NCBI GenBank assembly: GCA_913046155.1
Contig: CAJWRY010000029.1
Location: forward strand, 1 to 13,231
Length of the DNA: 13,231 nucleotides
Direction of reading: 5' to 3'
Source of the DNA: an uncultured Candidatus Nemicrothrix sp.
GTDB taxonomy: Bacteria; Actinomycetota; Acidimicrobiia; Acidimicrobiales; UBA8592
Of the stretch, positions 1 through 8,900 are shown piece by piece (position 1 is the stretch's first letter; the number at the start of each line of letters is the position of its first letter). The translations under genes were made by a program, and so were the position numbers. Below the pieces are notes generated by a model. The model was not told the origin of the DNA. It did not search any database and worked only from the letters and a program-made list of their open reading frames with translations.

Positions 1-416
1 GGCGATCCGCTTCACCCCTCTGCCAATCAGACGTATTAAGGTTACCCATCAGAGATGCCTCAGTTGATGGTGCCACCTGTGGTTTCGCCCTAAGAAATCT
101 CACTGAGCTAGAACCATTCTTCGCTGAAGTTAATCGAGTGCTCAAAGTAGGTGGCAGAATTGGCTTCCTTGATGTAGCCGAGCCCGAAAACAGATTCTTA
201 AATTGGGGTCACCACATATATTTTGACCGAATCGTTCCAAAAGTCGGGGCTCTGTTATCTGATAAGTCTGCCTACTCTTACCTTCCAAAATCTGTTTCGT
301 ACTTGCCACCTCATCAGGAGATAGCGGCAATGATTGAAAAAGCTGGATTTAAGCAGGTAGAACGAAAACTGTTTGCCCCAGGCTCAGCCCAATTATTTAC
401 TGGGGAAAAAGCCTAG
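1..416 (+). CDS. menG: Demethylmenaquinone methyltransferase, MenG/UbiE family (3' part)
   Basis: The reading frame is open from the window's left edge to a TAG at 414-416, so the N-terminal part with the glycine-rich SAM-binding loop lies outside. The visible 137 residues carry the UbiE/MenG signature: a DVLRLPIRDASVD stretch, then GFALRNL, then NRVLKVGGRIGFLDVAEP, and a later YSYLPKSV segment close to the family's usual Y-x-YLP-x-SV. Family members transfer a methyl group from SAM to demethylmenaquinone, the last step of menaquinone synthesis. The next gene, menA, codes for the preceding step and faces this one, with about 50 bases between the stop codons, which supports the menaquinone reading over ubiquinone. 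A GTG at 138 lies inside the conserved domain and is not the start. The family call is firm; the exact substrate is inferred from the neighbour. Confidence 0.9.
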   Translation, partial: RSASPLCQSDVLRLPIRDASVDGATCGFALRNLTELEPFFAEVNRVLKVGGRIGFLDVAEPENRFLNWGHHIYFDRIVPKVGALLSDKSAYSYLPKSVSYLPPHQEIAAMIEKAGFKQVERKLFAPGSAQLFTGEKA

Positions 417-467
417 GGATTCATGAACCTGCAGGAAATCGCTTTGAAATTCATCAAATTACGTAAT

Positions 468-1346
468 TCAAAGACCTGACACCAAGCCAATTGAAAGCAA
501 AATTCCAGCCAGCAAATGAAGTTTTGCTGTATTCTCAAGTATCTTTATAAGATCTTCAGCGCTTTCTTTAGTGTAAATATCCTTAATTAATTTCAGAGAT
601 AGTGGGATAGCTACAAGCGTAATGAGGGCAAGATAGGTGTAGAGCATAGCTATCAAGACATACATCCCCAAAGATCCGAGGAGTAAAAGCGCAAAGAACG
701 TTTGGGTTTTTGCTTTACCTAACCGAACCGCAAATGTTTGTTTGCCTGTCTCTGAGTCAGTTTCAATATCTCTGAAATTATTCACCACAAGGAGCGCTGA
801 AGCTAAAAGACCTACCGGCACGCTACACAGGATAGAAATCGATTCGATGGTCTGGCTTTGAACGTACGAAGATCCCACAGTCGCCACTAACCCAAAGAAA
901 ACAAAAACTGAAATCTCTCCAAACCCTGAATAACCATACGGTTTTGATCCTCCTGTATAGAACCAAGCAGCTAAGATCGCTAGGCAACCAATAAGGATCA
1001 AGAACAGGCTTGTAACAATTGCGAGAACAAGTCCTGCAATAGCAGCTACCAAAAATGATATTCCCGCCGCTAACTTTACTCTTTTAGCACTGACAAGCTC
1101 AGACCCCACAAGTCTTCTTGGACCCACTCGATCTTGGTCGGTTCCACGAATTCCATCAGAGTAATCATTTGCATAATTAACTCCGACTTGCAGTGCAATC
1201 GACACGACAAGGGCAAGTAAAAGCCTATAGATGGTTAAACTACTCTCTACTGAAGCAGTTCCGACAATAACTGGAACTACTGCTGCGGGTATAGTCTTAG
1301 GCCGTGCGCCCTCGAACCATAATTTTAGTTTTGGGAGTTGACTCAT
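468..1346 (-). CDS. menA: 1,4-dihydroxy-2-naphthoate prenyltransferase MenA
   Basis: A UbiA-superfamily membrane prenyltransferase of 292 residues. It joins a polyprenyl diphosphate to 1,4-dihydroxy-2-naphthoate to give demethylmenaquinone, which MenG then methylates. Both Asp-rich motifs are present: NDYSDGIRGTDQD at about residues 60-72, followed by the MenA-typical RVGPRRLVGS, and NNFRDIETD at 189-197, followed by GKQTFAVRLG. Several hydrophobic stretches between and after them fit the multi-helix membrane fold. I chose the ATG at 1346 because the family usually begins shortly before the LWFEGARPKT segment, and it leaves 7 bases after the aldehyde dehydrogenase stop. A TTG at 1373 would add nine residues and overlap that gene. 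A GGAGG lies about 20 bases upstream of the ATG, too far to decide the start. It is probably cotranscribed with the upstream aldehyde dehydrogenase. Confidence 0.93.
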   Translation of the reverse strand: MSQLPKLKLWFEGARPKTIPAAVVPVIVGTASVESSLTIYRLLLALVVSIALQVGVNYANDYSDGIRGTDQDRVGPRRLVGSELVSAKRVKLAAGISFLVAAIAGLVLAIVTSLFLILIGCLAILAAWFYTGGSKPYGYSGFGEISVFVFFGLVATVGSSYVQSQTIESISILCSVPVGLLASALLVVNNFRDIETDSETGKQTFAVRLGKAKTQTFFALLLLGSLGMYVLIAMLYTYLALITLVAIPLSLKLIKDIYTKESAEDLIKILENTAKLHLLAGILLSIGLVSGL

Positions 1347-1353
1347 ATAACTC

Positions 1354-2781
1354 TTAGGACGAAAGACCTCCAAGTATGGCTTTGACCTCCATAAATTCTT
1401 CTAAACCGTGAGTGCCCCATTCTCTTCCATTGCCTGATTGTTTGTAGCCACCAAACGGGGCATTAAAGTCTGGACCAGCTCCATTTACATGCATGTTGCC
1501 AGTTCGGATTCGTCGCGCTATTTGCACTGCTCGGTCGTGACTTCCAGAAATATATCCTGCTAATCCATAGACTGTGTCGTTAGCTATTGAAATTGCTTCG
1601 TCATCGTCTTCGTAGCCTATTAGAACTAGAACCGGGCCGAAGATTTCTTCTTGGGCTATTTGCATATCATTGGTGACATTTGCAAAAAGAGTTGGCCTGA
1701 CATAGTAACCCTTTTCAAGCCCATCGGGTCTTCCTAGACCGCCACAAACTAACTCTGCTCCTTCATCAATACCTGCTTGAATCAACCCTTGGATTTTGTT
1801 CCATTGCATTTCTGAAACAACGGGTCCTATAGTCGTCCCATCACTTGTGGGATCTCCTACAGCTACTGCTTCCATTGAGGCTTTCGCAATTGCTTTTGCT
1901 TCTTCCATCTTTGAATTAGGGACAAGCATTCTTGTACCTGCGTTGCAGGATTGGCCTGAGTTCATGCACATTCCGAAAGCATCACGACCTACTGCTTCTT
2001 CGAGGTTTGCGTCGTCGAGGATTATATTGGCAGATTTGCCTCCGAGTTCTTGAGCTACACGTTTAACGGTAGCTGCAGCATTTCTTGCTACCTCAATTCC
2101 GGCTCTTGTTGAACCGGTAAATGACATCATGTCAATCCCTGCGTGACTTGATAAGTATGCTCCTACAGTTGGCCCATCGCCATTTACTAAATTAAATACA
2201 CCTGGAGGGACTCCAGCTTCGTGCATTACTTCAGCAAATATTATCGCGTTAAGTGGAGCTACTTCGGATGGCTTGAGGACCATCGTGCAACCAGCTGCTA
2301 AGGCTGGAGCTACTTTGCAGGCAATTTGGTTTATCGGCCAGTTCCATGGAGTGATCATCCCAACTACCCCAACAGGCTCTTTCACAATCAAACTTTTTCC
2401 TAATTCTTCTTCGAAATTGAAGTTTGCCAAAATACCAGCCGTAGTAGCGAAATGGAATAGGCCGGTTCCAGCTTGGGCTGCTTTGGCTAGACCACTGGGG
2501 GCTCCCATTTCTGAAGTAATCGCTGTGGCTAAATCCTCAGACCTTGATCCGATTATCTCAGTTATTTTATTTAAGAGTTCAAGCCGTTCTTCAACTGTTG
2601 TTTGGGAGAAAGTTTCAAATGCATTCTGTGCTGCTGCAACAGCTGCATCAACGTCTTCGTGCGTTCCCAGAGCAATTGTCCCGATAACATCCTCAGTTGC
2701 AGGATTAATAACGTCTACGGTATCCGATCCGTTGGGCTCTACCCATTCGCCATTTATATAGAACTTTCTATTGTTACTCAT
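1354..2781 (-). CDS. NAD(P)-dependent aldehyde dehydrogenase
   Basis: A full-length aldehyde dehydrogenase superfamily protein, 475 residues from the chosen start and of usual length. It oxidises an aldehyde to a carboxylate using NAD(P)+. Visible hallmarks, numbered from that start, are PWNWP with the oxyanion Asn147, the cofactor-binding Lys170 in VLKPSE, FTGSTRAG at 221-228, the general base Glu245 in QELGGKS, the nucleophile Cys279 in GQSCNAGTR, and Glu379 in EEIFGPV. All catalytic positions are intact. The ATG at 2781 is preferred because a GGAG sits 5 bases upstream; the in-frame ATG at 2808 would add nine residues. The gap to the upstream thiolase gene is 108-135 bases and holds only weak promoter-like and hairpin-like strings, so whether the gene joins the thiolase operon is open. 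Substrate unknown; the thiolase neighbour hints at acyl-chain or aldehyde catabolism. Confidence 0.93.
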   Translation of the reverse strand: MSNNRKFYINGEWVEPNGSDTVDVINPATEDVIGTIALGTHEDVDAAVAAAQNAFETFSQTTVEERLELLNKITEIIGSRSEDLATAITSEMGAPSGLAKAAQAGTGLFHFATTAGILANFNFEEELGKSLIVKEPVGVVGMITPWNWPINQIACKVAPALAAGCTMVLKPSEVAPLNAIIFAEVMHEAGVPPGVFNLVNGDGPTVGAYLSSHAGIDMMSFTGSTRAGIEVARNAAATVKRVAQELGGKSANIILDDANLEEAVGRDAFGMCMNSGQSCNAGTRMLVPNSKMEEAKAIAKASMEAVAVGDPTSDGTTIGPVVSEMQWNKIQGLIQAGIDEGAELVCGGLGRPDGLEKGYYVRPTLFANVTNDMQIAQEEIFGPVLVLIGYEDDDEAISIANDTVYGLAGYISGSHDRAVQIARRIRTGNMHVNGAGPDFNAPFGGYKQSGNGREWGTHGLEEFMEVKAILGGLSS

Positions 2782-2786
2782 ATCAA

Positions 2787-2790
2787 CTCC
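2787..2790 (-). promoter_or_regulatory. Ribosome binding site deciding the aldehyde dehydrogenase start
   Basis: On the - strand GGAG is followed by five bases (TTGAT) and then the ATG at 2781. This near-ideal spacing favours that start over the in-frame ATG at 2808, which I see no such site in front of. Confidence 0.6.
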
Positions 2791-2916
2791 ATTGGTTAGT
2801 CTCCTCATGAGATTACACGAGGTTTAGAGTCCCCAAAAGCTCAGAAGAGATCAAGACTGAGATTATTATCAAATACTCTTTAATCACTCACTTAACGACT
2901 GATCAAGTAAAAATAT

Positions 2917-4119
2917 CTAGGCTACTTTTTCAAGTATATGCACACCGCAAGCAGACCCAAGACCAATTACATGAGCCAGCCCGACTCTTGCCCCTTCAAT
3001 TTGACGGTCACCTGCTTCACCGCGTAGGTGCATAACGATCTCGTGGATGTTAGCAATCCCGGTAGCAGCGATTGGGTGACCTTTCGATTGCAAACCACCT
3101 GAGACGTTTACGGGTTTGGCGCCATCACGCCAAGGAGCTCCAGACTCAAAGAAGTCAACTGCGCCTCCCTCTTCACAGAGCATTAAATTGTCATAATGAA
3201 CAAGTTCCGCGGTTGCGAAACAGTCATGAAGTTCAACTAGGTCTAGGTCTTCGGGCCCGATACCTGCTTCTTCGTATGCCTGAGATGCAGCATTTCTAGT
3301 TAATGTATTTACATCCGGCAGTATCTGGCACCCATCTACGTATGGGTCCGAAGTTAGTACTGAAGCTGATATTTTCACTGCCCTCTTTTGCACTTCTAGT
3401 GGCATAGATTTCATCTTCTCATCGCTGACAACGATCATAGCCGCTGCTCCATCGCAATTTCCCGAACACATCGGTCTTGTATTCGGGTACGCGATCATAA
3501 CATCGTTCATTATCTCCTCTAGTGTGAATCTCTTCTGGTAAGCGGCTAGGGGGTTAAGCGTTGAGTGAGAGTGGTTCTTCTCTGAAATTTTAGCGAAAAG
3601 CTCAAAGCTAGTACCTCCATATTTATGCCCGTATTCCATTCCAACTTGAGCGAAGACGCCGGGCATAATGCTTGTTCCTATCCTTCCTTCAGTTGATGAA
3701 AGCGCCCCAAACCGGCCACTTGGCTGCCACGTCTCCGATTCAGGCTTGGGGCCTCTTTGCCCTAATAAGCCTGCACCGGCTAACTTTTCTACTCCAACTG
3801 CCATCCCCACATCAGTTTCTCCAGCCTTGACCGCCATTATGGCTACTCGCAAAGCAGTTGCTCCCGTTGCGCAGGCGTTAGAAACATTGAATACTGGAAT
3901 TCCAGTTTGTCCAATCTGCTTTTGTAATTGCTGGCCGATACCTGCACCTGCATTCATAAGATTACCGACGCCTAGCACGCCAACTTCTGAAAGCGAAATA
4001 CCGGCATCCTTTAGTGCTTCACGGCTGGCCTCTGCAGCAAGATCTACAACATCTTTATCAGGGTGTTTACCAAATCTGGTCATATTAGATCCGATAATCC
4101 AAATTGTGTCTGATCCCAT
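2917..4119 (-). CDS. SCP2/SCPx-type thiolase family protein
   Basis: A thiolase-superfamily enzyme of 400 residues. The nucleophilic cysteine is Cys83 in SNACATG. Further marks are SGNCDGAAAM near 219-228, HDCF at 298-301 and GGLQSKGHP with His348. HDCF in place of the classical NEAF motif, and an HVIGLGSACG ending without the usual CxGGGxG, place it in the SCP2-thiolase branch. There the cysteine of HDCF is thought to supply the second catalytic thiol. Such enzymes cleave or form C-C bonds in acyl-CoA esters; some relatives act as retro-aldolases on sterol side chains, but those generally lack the nucleophilic Cys kept here. A DUF35 gene ends 13 bases upstream, a pairing common in archaea and actinobacteria, where the two proteins usually form a complex. 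An AGGAAG five bases before the ATG supports the start. Substrate unknown. Confidence 0.9.
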   Translation of the reverse strand: MGSDTIWIIGSNMTRFGKHPDKDVVDLAAEASREALKDAGISLSEVGVLGVGNLMNAGAGIGQQLQKQIGQTGIPVFNVSNACATGATALRVAIMAVKAGETDVGMAVGVEKLAGAGLLGQRGPKPESETWQPSGRFGALSSTEGRIGTSIMPGVFAQVGMEYGHKYGGTSFELFAKISEKNHSHSTLNPLAAYQKRFTLEEIMNDVMIAYPNTRPMCSGNCDGAAAMIVVSDEKMKSMPLEVQKRAVKISASVLTSDPYVDGCQILPDVNTLTRNAASQAYEEAGIGPEDLDLVELHDCFATAELVHYDNLMLCEEGGAVDFFESGAPWRDGAKPVNVSGGLQSKGHPIAATGIANIHEIVMHLRGEAGDRQIEGARVGLAHVIGLGSACGVHILEKVA

Positions 4120-4132
4120 TTTTTCTTCCTAT

Positions 4133-4546
4133 CTATATTGGTTCAAAGCCAAAAGCTATTGCTTCTGTACCTTCACTATCTTCTCCCATTGAATACGTCA
4201 TTAACTTAACCTGCATGCCCAGAGTCACATGTTCAGGTGAAGGCTCAACATTCATGATTGTGCATTTGACGCTAGTTCCTCCGCAATCGACGACTGCAGA
4301 AACGTAGGGAATAGGGCCCATTTGAACGATGCTGAAACTTGTAACTATTCCCTCTTGATCAATAGCTACGGAACGAAATTGATCTTCAAAGCAACTGGCG
4401 CATGCATTCCTTCGATCAAAATATCTCGCACCGCAACTCAGACATTCTTGAGCCTGCAAATAAGGAGGATTGTCAAGAATTAAGTAGTCAACAAAGGGGA
4501 TTTTTCCGGATGTTTCTGTGGTTTCCTTTTCCTGAGCTTCTGACAA
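4133..4546 (-). CDS. DUF35 zinc-ribbon/OB-fold protein, probable thiolase partner
   Basis: A 137-residue protein with the two parts of DUF35. The first is a rubredoxin-like zinc ribbon with Cys35, Cys38, Cys49 and Cys52 (ECLSCG and ACASCF). The second is a C-terminal OB-fold with the recognisable segments GIVTSFSIV and IPYVSAVVDCGG. DUF35 proteins bind acyl-CoA and associate with thiolases or thiolase-like aldolases; in archaea they bridge thiolase and HMG-CoA synthase. The gene directly precedes the thiolase (13-base gap), so a shared transcript and a physical complex are likely. The start is a TTG at 4546, preceded by a strong GGAGG; no ATG occurs early in the frame. The first 15 residues are charged and probably disordered. 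The family call is firm; acyl-CoA delivery to the thiolase is inferred from relatives. Confidence 0.9.
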   Translation of the reverse strand: MSEAQEKETTETSGKIPFVDYLILDNPPYLQAQECLSCGARYFDRRNACASCFEDQFRSVAIDQEGIVTSFSIVQMGPIPYVSAVVDCGGTSVKCTIMNVEPSPEHVTLGMQVKLMTYSMGEDSEGTEAIAFGFEPI

Positions 4547-4550
4547 CTTC

Positions 4551-4555
4551 CCTCC
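4551..4555 (-). promoter_or_regulatory. Strong ribosome binding site for the TTG start of the DUF35 gene
   Basis: The - strand reads GGAGGGAAG directly before TTG, so a full GGAGG sits 4 bases from the start codon. It supports a rare TTG start where the frame offers no early ATG. Confidence 0.65.
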
Positions 4556-4610
4556 GATCTAAATAGAATATAGCGTTCTTTTTGATACCCATACTCTCTT
4601 GCCTGAAGAT

Positions 4611-5234
4611 TTAGAAAATAAGTTCATCTAATGTAGCTCTTCCTCTTAAGGTGGATTTGCTTGCTCGTTGATGTTTAGCTGGATGTCCTATCGCTATAGT
4701 GCCAATTGATTTATATTCTTCAGGAATTGAATATTCCCTTTTCAATGCATCTTCATGGCTAAAAATTCCAAAAAATAATGACCCTAAATTATCTGATTCT
4801 GCAGCTATCAATATTGACATCGTTGCCATTCCCCCATCAACCCACCAATACGGAGTTGACCAATTCTTTTCCTCTTCCCCTAATCCAGTGCTTTTCTTGT
4901 CGTCCTCCGCATACCGTTCAAGGTAACTGCTTGGATTAACCCAGACGATTATCAAAGTTGGAGCGTTGAGTAGCCCAGGCCATGGAAACGAATCTTTTGT
5001 ATTGTCATCTAATGTTATTTTCCAATACGAGTCTGTATTCTCATTTTCGAGAAGCGAATATCTTATTCCTTCAGTGTTCCCTGCTCTTGGAGATGACCTA
5101 GCCAAATTAATAAAACTTCGAGCTTGACCTGGCGACAACGGTTCTTTGGTGAAATTTCTCACCATTCGACGTTGGGTGATAACACCGGACACAATTTGAA
5201 AATTTGAAAGCGATTCAGGACCCGAGTTTTTCAA
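4611..5234 (-). CDS. Nitroreductase family FMN oxidoreductase
   Basis: A 207-residue member of the nitroreductase superfamily, which are usually FMN-dependent homodimers using NAD(P)H. Visible features are the N-terminal QRRMVRNF with its FMN-phosphate arginines, SSPRAGNTEG at about 47-56, a central APTLIIVWVNP strand, GGMATMSILIAA, then LGSLFFGIF, and IGTIAIGHPA near the C-terminus. The physiological substrate cannot be read from the sequence; in actinobacteria such proteins reduce nitro groups, quinones or enones, or act in cofactor pathways. The start is a TTG at 5234 with a GGAG four bases upstream, giving a 20-base overlap with the previous gene and suggesting translational coupling. A downstream in-frame GTG would remove the overlap but trim the helix before the RR motif. 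The DUF35 gene begins 64 bases downstream. Confidence 0.85.
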   Translation of the reverse strand: MKNSGPESLSNFQIVSGVITQRRMVRNFTKEPLSPGQARSFINLARSSPRAGNTEGIRYSLLENENTDSYWKITLDDNTKDSFPWPGLLNAPTLIIVWVNPSSYLERYAEDDKKSTGLGEEEKNWSTPYWWVDGGMATMSILIAAESDNLGSLFFGIFSHEDALKREYSIPEEYKSIGTIAIGHPAKHQRASKSTLRGRATLDELIF

Positions 5235-5916
5235 GTTTCTCCGCCATAGCCCAAGCTACCACCACCATAGCATCGCCACTTTCGTGATTAAGATCCGAGA
5301 ACATACCGAGCAAATCTTTATCAATCTTCTCAGGTTTAAGACTCTCATGATCAAATACACATGGCTTGGAACCATCTCCGACTGCTATGAATTTCTTATC
5401 GTCAAACCCTAGTTGGGAGAATCCAAGTCGTTTTGCAAACCGACGACCCCATGCACGCTCTTCCCCAGTTGGCCTGTAAGAAGGTTTAGGAAGTTCATCA
5501 GTAAGGTCTTTAAAAACTTCTAAACCACTCGGAGATAGAATCGTAGTTCCGAAGATAACATCTTCATCGGGAAAAGCCATTAGAGCTCTGTGATAGAGTT
5601 CATTCATCAACGCTTTCAAAGCTGCGTTCCTCTTATTATTTCTCATGACTGCGCCGAGACCCATAATCACGGCAGGAGTTCCACCTATCCTCTCAAGGGT
5701 ACAGAATACGTAACCTCTGAGTTTTCCACTTTCTCGTGCAGTTGTAAGGAGAACCCATTCTTCGGCTTGCTTTGAAAGCACGCCCATTGTGAGAGCGTTG
5801 GGCGAATCAGCTGATAAAGATTCAAGTTCCCCTAGCTCGGCATCCGTAACAGCAGTGCAGTCTTTCGTTTCAACCTCAAATCCCATGTCTGCCCCAAACG
5901 TATGGTAACTCACCAT
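5215..5916 (-). CDS. Unrecognised protein, possibly GNAT-like
   Basis: I do not recognise this 233-residue protein with certainty. It has no signal peptide or membrane segment. Residues about 50-130 resemble a GNAT acetyltransferase core: a WVLLTTARESG strand, a turn, a GYVFCTLER strand, then LGAVMRNNKRNAALKALMNE, which looks like the acetyl-CoA-binding strand and helix. A GEERAWGRRFAKRLG segment follows near 157-171, and the C-terminal 60 residues are mostly helical and charged. The GNAT idea is an inference from pattern, without a textbook Q/RxxGxG/A loop. The start is unsure: the ATG at 5916 directly abuts a GGAG, and an in-frame ATG at 5886 lies behind a GGGG. The gene overlaps the nitroreductase by 20 bases, so the two products are probably made together. 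It begins 57 bases after dnaE. Confidence 0.6.
   Translation of the reverse strand: MVSYHTFGADMGFEVETKDCTAVTDAELGELESLSADSPNALTMGVLSKQAEEWVLLTTARESGKLRGYVFCTLERIGGTPAVIMGLGAVMRNNKRNAALKALMNELYHRALMAFPDEDVIFGTTILSPSGLEVFKDLTDELPKPSYRPTGEERAWGRRFAKRLGFSQLGFDDKKFIAVGDGSKPCVFDHESLKPEKIDKDLLGMFSDLNHESGDAMVVVAWAMAEKLEKLGS
5239..5242 (-). promoter_or_regulatory. Ribosome binding site for the TTG start of the nitroreductase
   Basis: GGAG lies four bases before the TTG at 5234, inside the 3' end of the preceding gene. It favours an overlapping, coupled start for the nitroreductase. Confidence 0.45.
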
Positions 5917-5973
5917 CTCCTAACACCATTTCAGTCGGTAATTACATTTTGCGCAACTTAAGAGTTGTCAGTT

Positions 5974-8900
5974 TTAAGTCAAAATACATTCCGCTCCAAA
6001 GAGAACACGAAGTTCTCCAAGTAGTCCACTGTCAGGGTCCACCCGGACATCGGCGCCAAGCCAAATTCTCTTAGACCCTAGGTGCACGTACACATCGCAT
6101 TCACCAGAGTGTTCAGACAATAACGAAGCAAGGTTTTCCAAATGTTTAGTAGTTGTTCCGGTTGAAGGGATCTTGACATCTATTGACGTGACTTTGCTCT
6201 CCACGTCGCTTTTCAACTCCTCAACTTCAAGACAAATTACCTTTGAATTTTCATCTCGCCTATCTACACGACCCGTCACAATTACTGGGTGATCAGTAAC
6301 AAGTTTATGGCCTACCTGAGCCATAGCTTTTGTGAAGACTATGACTTCTATTTCACCTTCTAGGTCTTCAAGCGAAATAGTTGCCATCAAGTCCCCTCGC
6401 TGTGTTTGTTTCTTGTTGACTTCTGTGATCACGCCACCAACTTTTATGACCTTACCCTCATCTAAAGAACTGACGCCTTGACTCGTTGCATCGCATTTTC
6501 TCCTCAAAGTTCCTTCATAGCCACGCAGTGGGTGATCCGAAATGTATCTACCAAGCATCTCTTTCTCAAACGAGAGTCGTTGTTGTTTCTCGAACTCTAT
6601 TTCTGGTATGAGGACCTTTTCATCAAAAACTTGTGCGGCATCGTCTGGCACTACTTCGAACAATGTCATTACGCCCCTTTCTTTCTCACGGCGCCGTGAA
6701 ACGGTTTGCTCTATGATCTGTTCGTAACTTGCCAGTAGGCCCTGCCTAGTATGCCCAAGTGAATCAAACGCACCTGCTTTGATCAAAGCTTCAATTGCTC
6801 TCCGATTAAGGACTTGCATGTCAACTCTTTCACAGAAATCATAGAAGTCCATGAAGGGGCCATTTGAATTTCGCTCAGATATTAGAAGAGATACAATTCC
6901 TTCCCCAACATTTCTTATCGCTGAAAGTCCATAAACTATTCGTTGACTTCCATTTCCATTTTGAATATCAGGGTAATAATTCATTTGAGCAGTATTGACA
7001 TCAGGAACCGCAACTTCAAGACCCATGTGGCGGCACTCGTTTAGATATATTGCAGAGTCCTCCTTTTTTCTTCCTTTCACGCTGGTCATCAAAGCAGCCA
7101 TATACTGAACCGGATAGTGGGCCTTTAAAAACGCTGTTTGGTATGCAACCAACCCATATCCGTAACTGTGACTTTTGTTAAACGCATAATCAGCGAATTG
7201 GGAGATTATCTCAAATACCTCTTCACTTAGTTTCGTTTCATACCCCATACTCTCCATGCCCGAGGTGAATCGTTCGCGCTCTTTCTCCATGGCAGAACGT
7301 ATTTTTTTACCCATTGCCTTTCTAAGATTGTCAGCTTGAGCGAGGGTATAACCTGCAAATTTCTGAGCAACCCTCATCACACTCTCTTGATAGATCATCA
7401 AACCATATGTATCTCTGAGTAACTCTTCAGCATCTGGATGGAAGTACTCCACAGGTTTTCGATTGTTCTTCCGGTCGGCATAGTCGTTATGCATATTGGC
7501 TGCCATAGGGCCCGGACGGTAAAGGGCTACTAAAGCGGCAACATCTTCAAAGCTTGAGGGGGCCAAAGCTCTCATCAAAGCTCGCATAGGGGGCGACTCT
7601 AATTGAAATACTCCTATGGATTCGCCCGCTGCAAGAAGATTAAATGTCTTCTCATCATCAAGTGGCAAATTGTCAATATCTAATTCAACCCCGACCGTTT
7701 CTTTAATGAGCTCCAAGCTATCTGTGATTACATCTAGGTTTCGTAAACCAAGAAAGTCCATTTTCAATAGACCAAGGTCCTCCACAGACTGCATTTCATA
7801 TTGAGTGACAACTGGTGTCTCCTCAATGTCTTTATCCTTTTCCGGCTTTCTTTGTATTGGGAGATATTCGGTTAAAGGTTCCTTGGTGATAACCACCCCA
7901 GCTGCATGAATGGAATCCTGCCGGCGAAGACCTTCAAGCCCCAGTGCAACGTCAATTACTTCTTTGACAACAGGATCGTTCTCATACATCTGCCGTATTT
8001 CAGATGCCGCCTTGAACCCCTCTTGGTAAGGCTCTGTTTTTGTCAAGCATGCCCATAAGGGTGTGTCTCTTCCCATGACAGGTGGAGGGATAGCTTTAGC
8101 TATTTGATCTCCAACAGCATATGGTTTGTCTAATACTCGTGCCGCATCTCGGACTGCGGCTCTTCCTTTAATCTGTGAGAAGGTGATTATTTGGGCGACA
8201 TGATCGCGCCCATATTTTGACGCCACGTAATTTATCATTGCGTCGCGGTAACGAGAATCAAAGTCCATGTCTATATCAGGCATTGATATTCGTGATGGGT
8301 TTAGGAAACGCTCAAAGAGAAGATCATATTCAATTGGATCCAGATCTGTGATCTTCAGTGCATAAGCTACAGCGCTTCCTGCTGCTGACCCCCTTCCGGG
8401 CCCAACCCTGATACCTTGCTCTCTCGCATAACGAATTAAGTCCCATGTAATAAGAAAATAAGCAGAAAACCCCATATCGCTCATTACACGCAATTCATAT
8501 GCAAGTCTGTCAGAAATTTCCTCAGTGAGTTTGTCGCCCCATCTTTCCCTTGCACCTTCTAAAGTTAGGTGTTGAAGATATTCGTCGTCGTTATCAAATT
8601 GGTCTGGAAGTGGGAAGTCTGGAAGTAAAGGCTTCCCGAATTCAATTTCAACGTTTGATCTTTCTGCTATCCATAAAGTGTTGTCACAGGCAACTTCTAC
8701 TGAATTAAACAGATATCTCATTTCAGCTGCTGTCTTCAGATAGTGCTGGTCTCCATGAAACTTGAATCGGTTGGGATCGCTTATCAGCGAACCAGTTTGA
8801 ACGCATAACAATGCATCGTGGGCTATGTGATCATGTTGATGGGTGTAATGACAGTCGTTAGTTGCCAACAGAGGGGCTCCGAGTTTGCTTGCAATTTTCA

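Noticed and set aside
442..473. Possible terminator hairpin between menG and menA (CTTTGAAATT with AATTCAAAG)
   Set aside because: The stem is AT-rich with a bulge and no clear U-run on either strand, and it overlaps the menA stop codon.
2273..2761. 162-residue open frame on the + strand inside the aldehyde dehydrogenase
   Set aside because: It is a mirror frame of a conserved gene, with a Ser/Ala/Pro-rich translation typical of shadows.
2840..2861. CTCAG/CTGAG inverted repeat after the thiolase gene, followed on the - strand by CTTTT
   Set aside because: A 5-bp stem with a 12-base loop and only four T is too weak to call a terminator.
2865..2895. Promoter-like TTAAGT, 19-base spacer and GATAAT on the - strand before the aldehyde dehydrogenase
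   Set aside because: The -35 match is poor and the spacer long; AT-rich gaps give such strings by chance.
5941..5971. CTGACA and TGTAAT with a 19-base spacer on the - strand before the GNAT-like gene
   Set aside because: The hexamers are fair but the spacing is long and nothing else supports a promoter.
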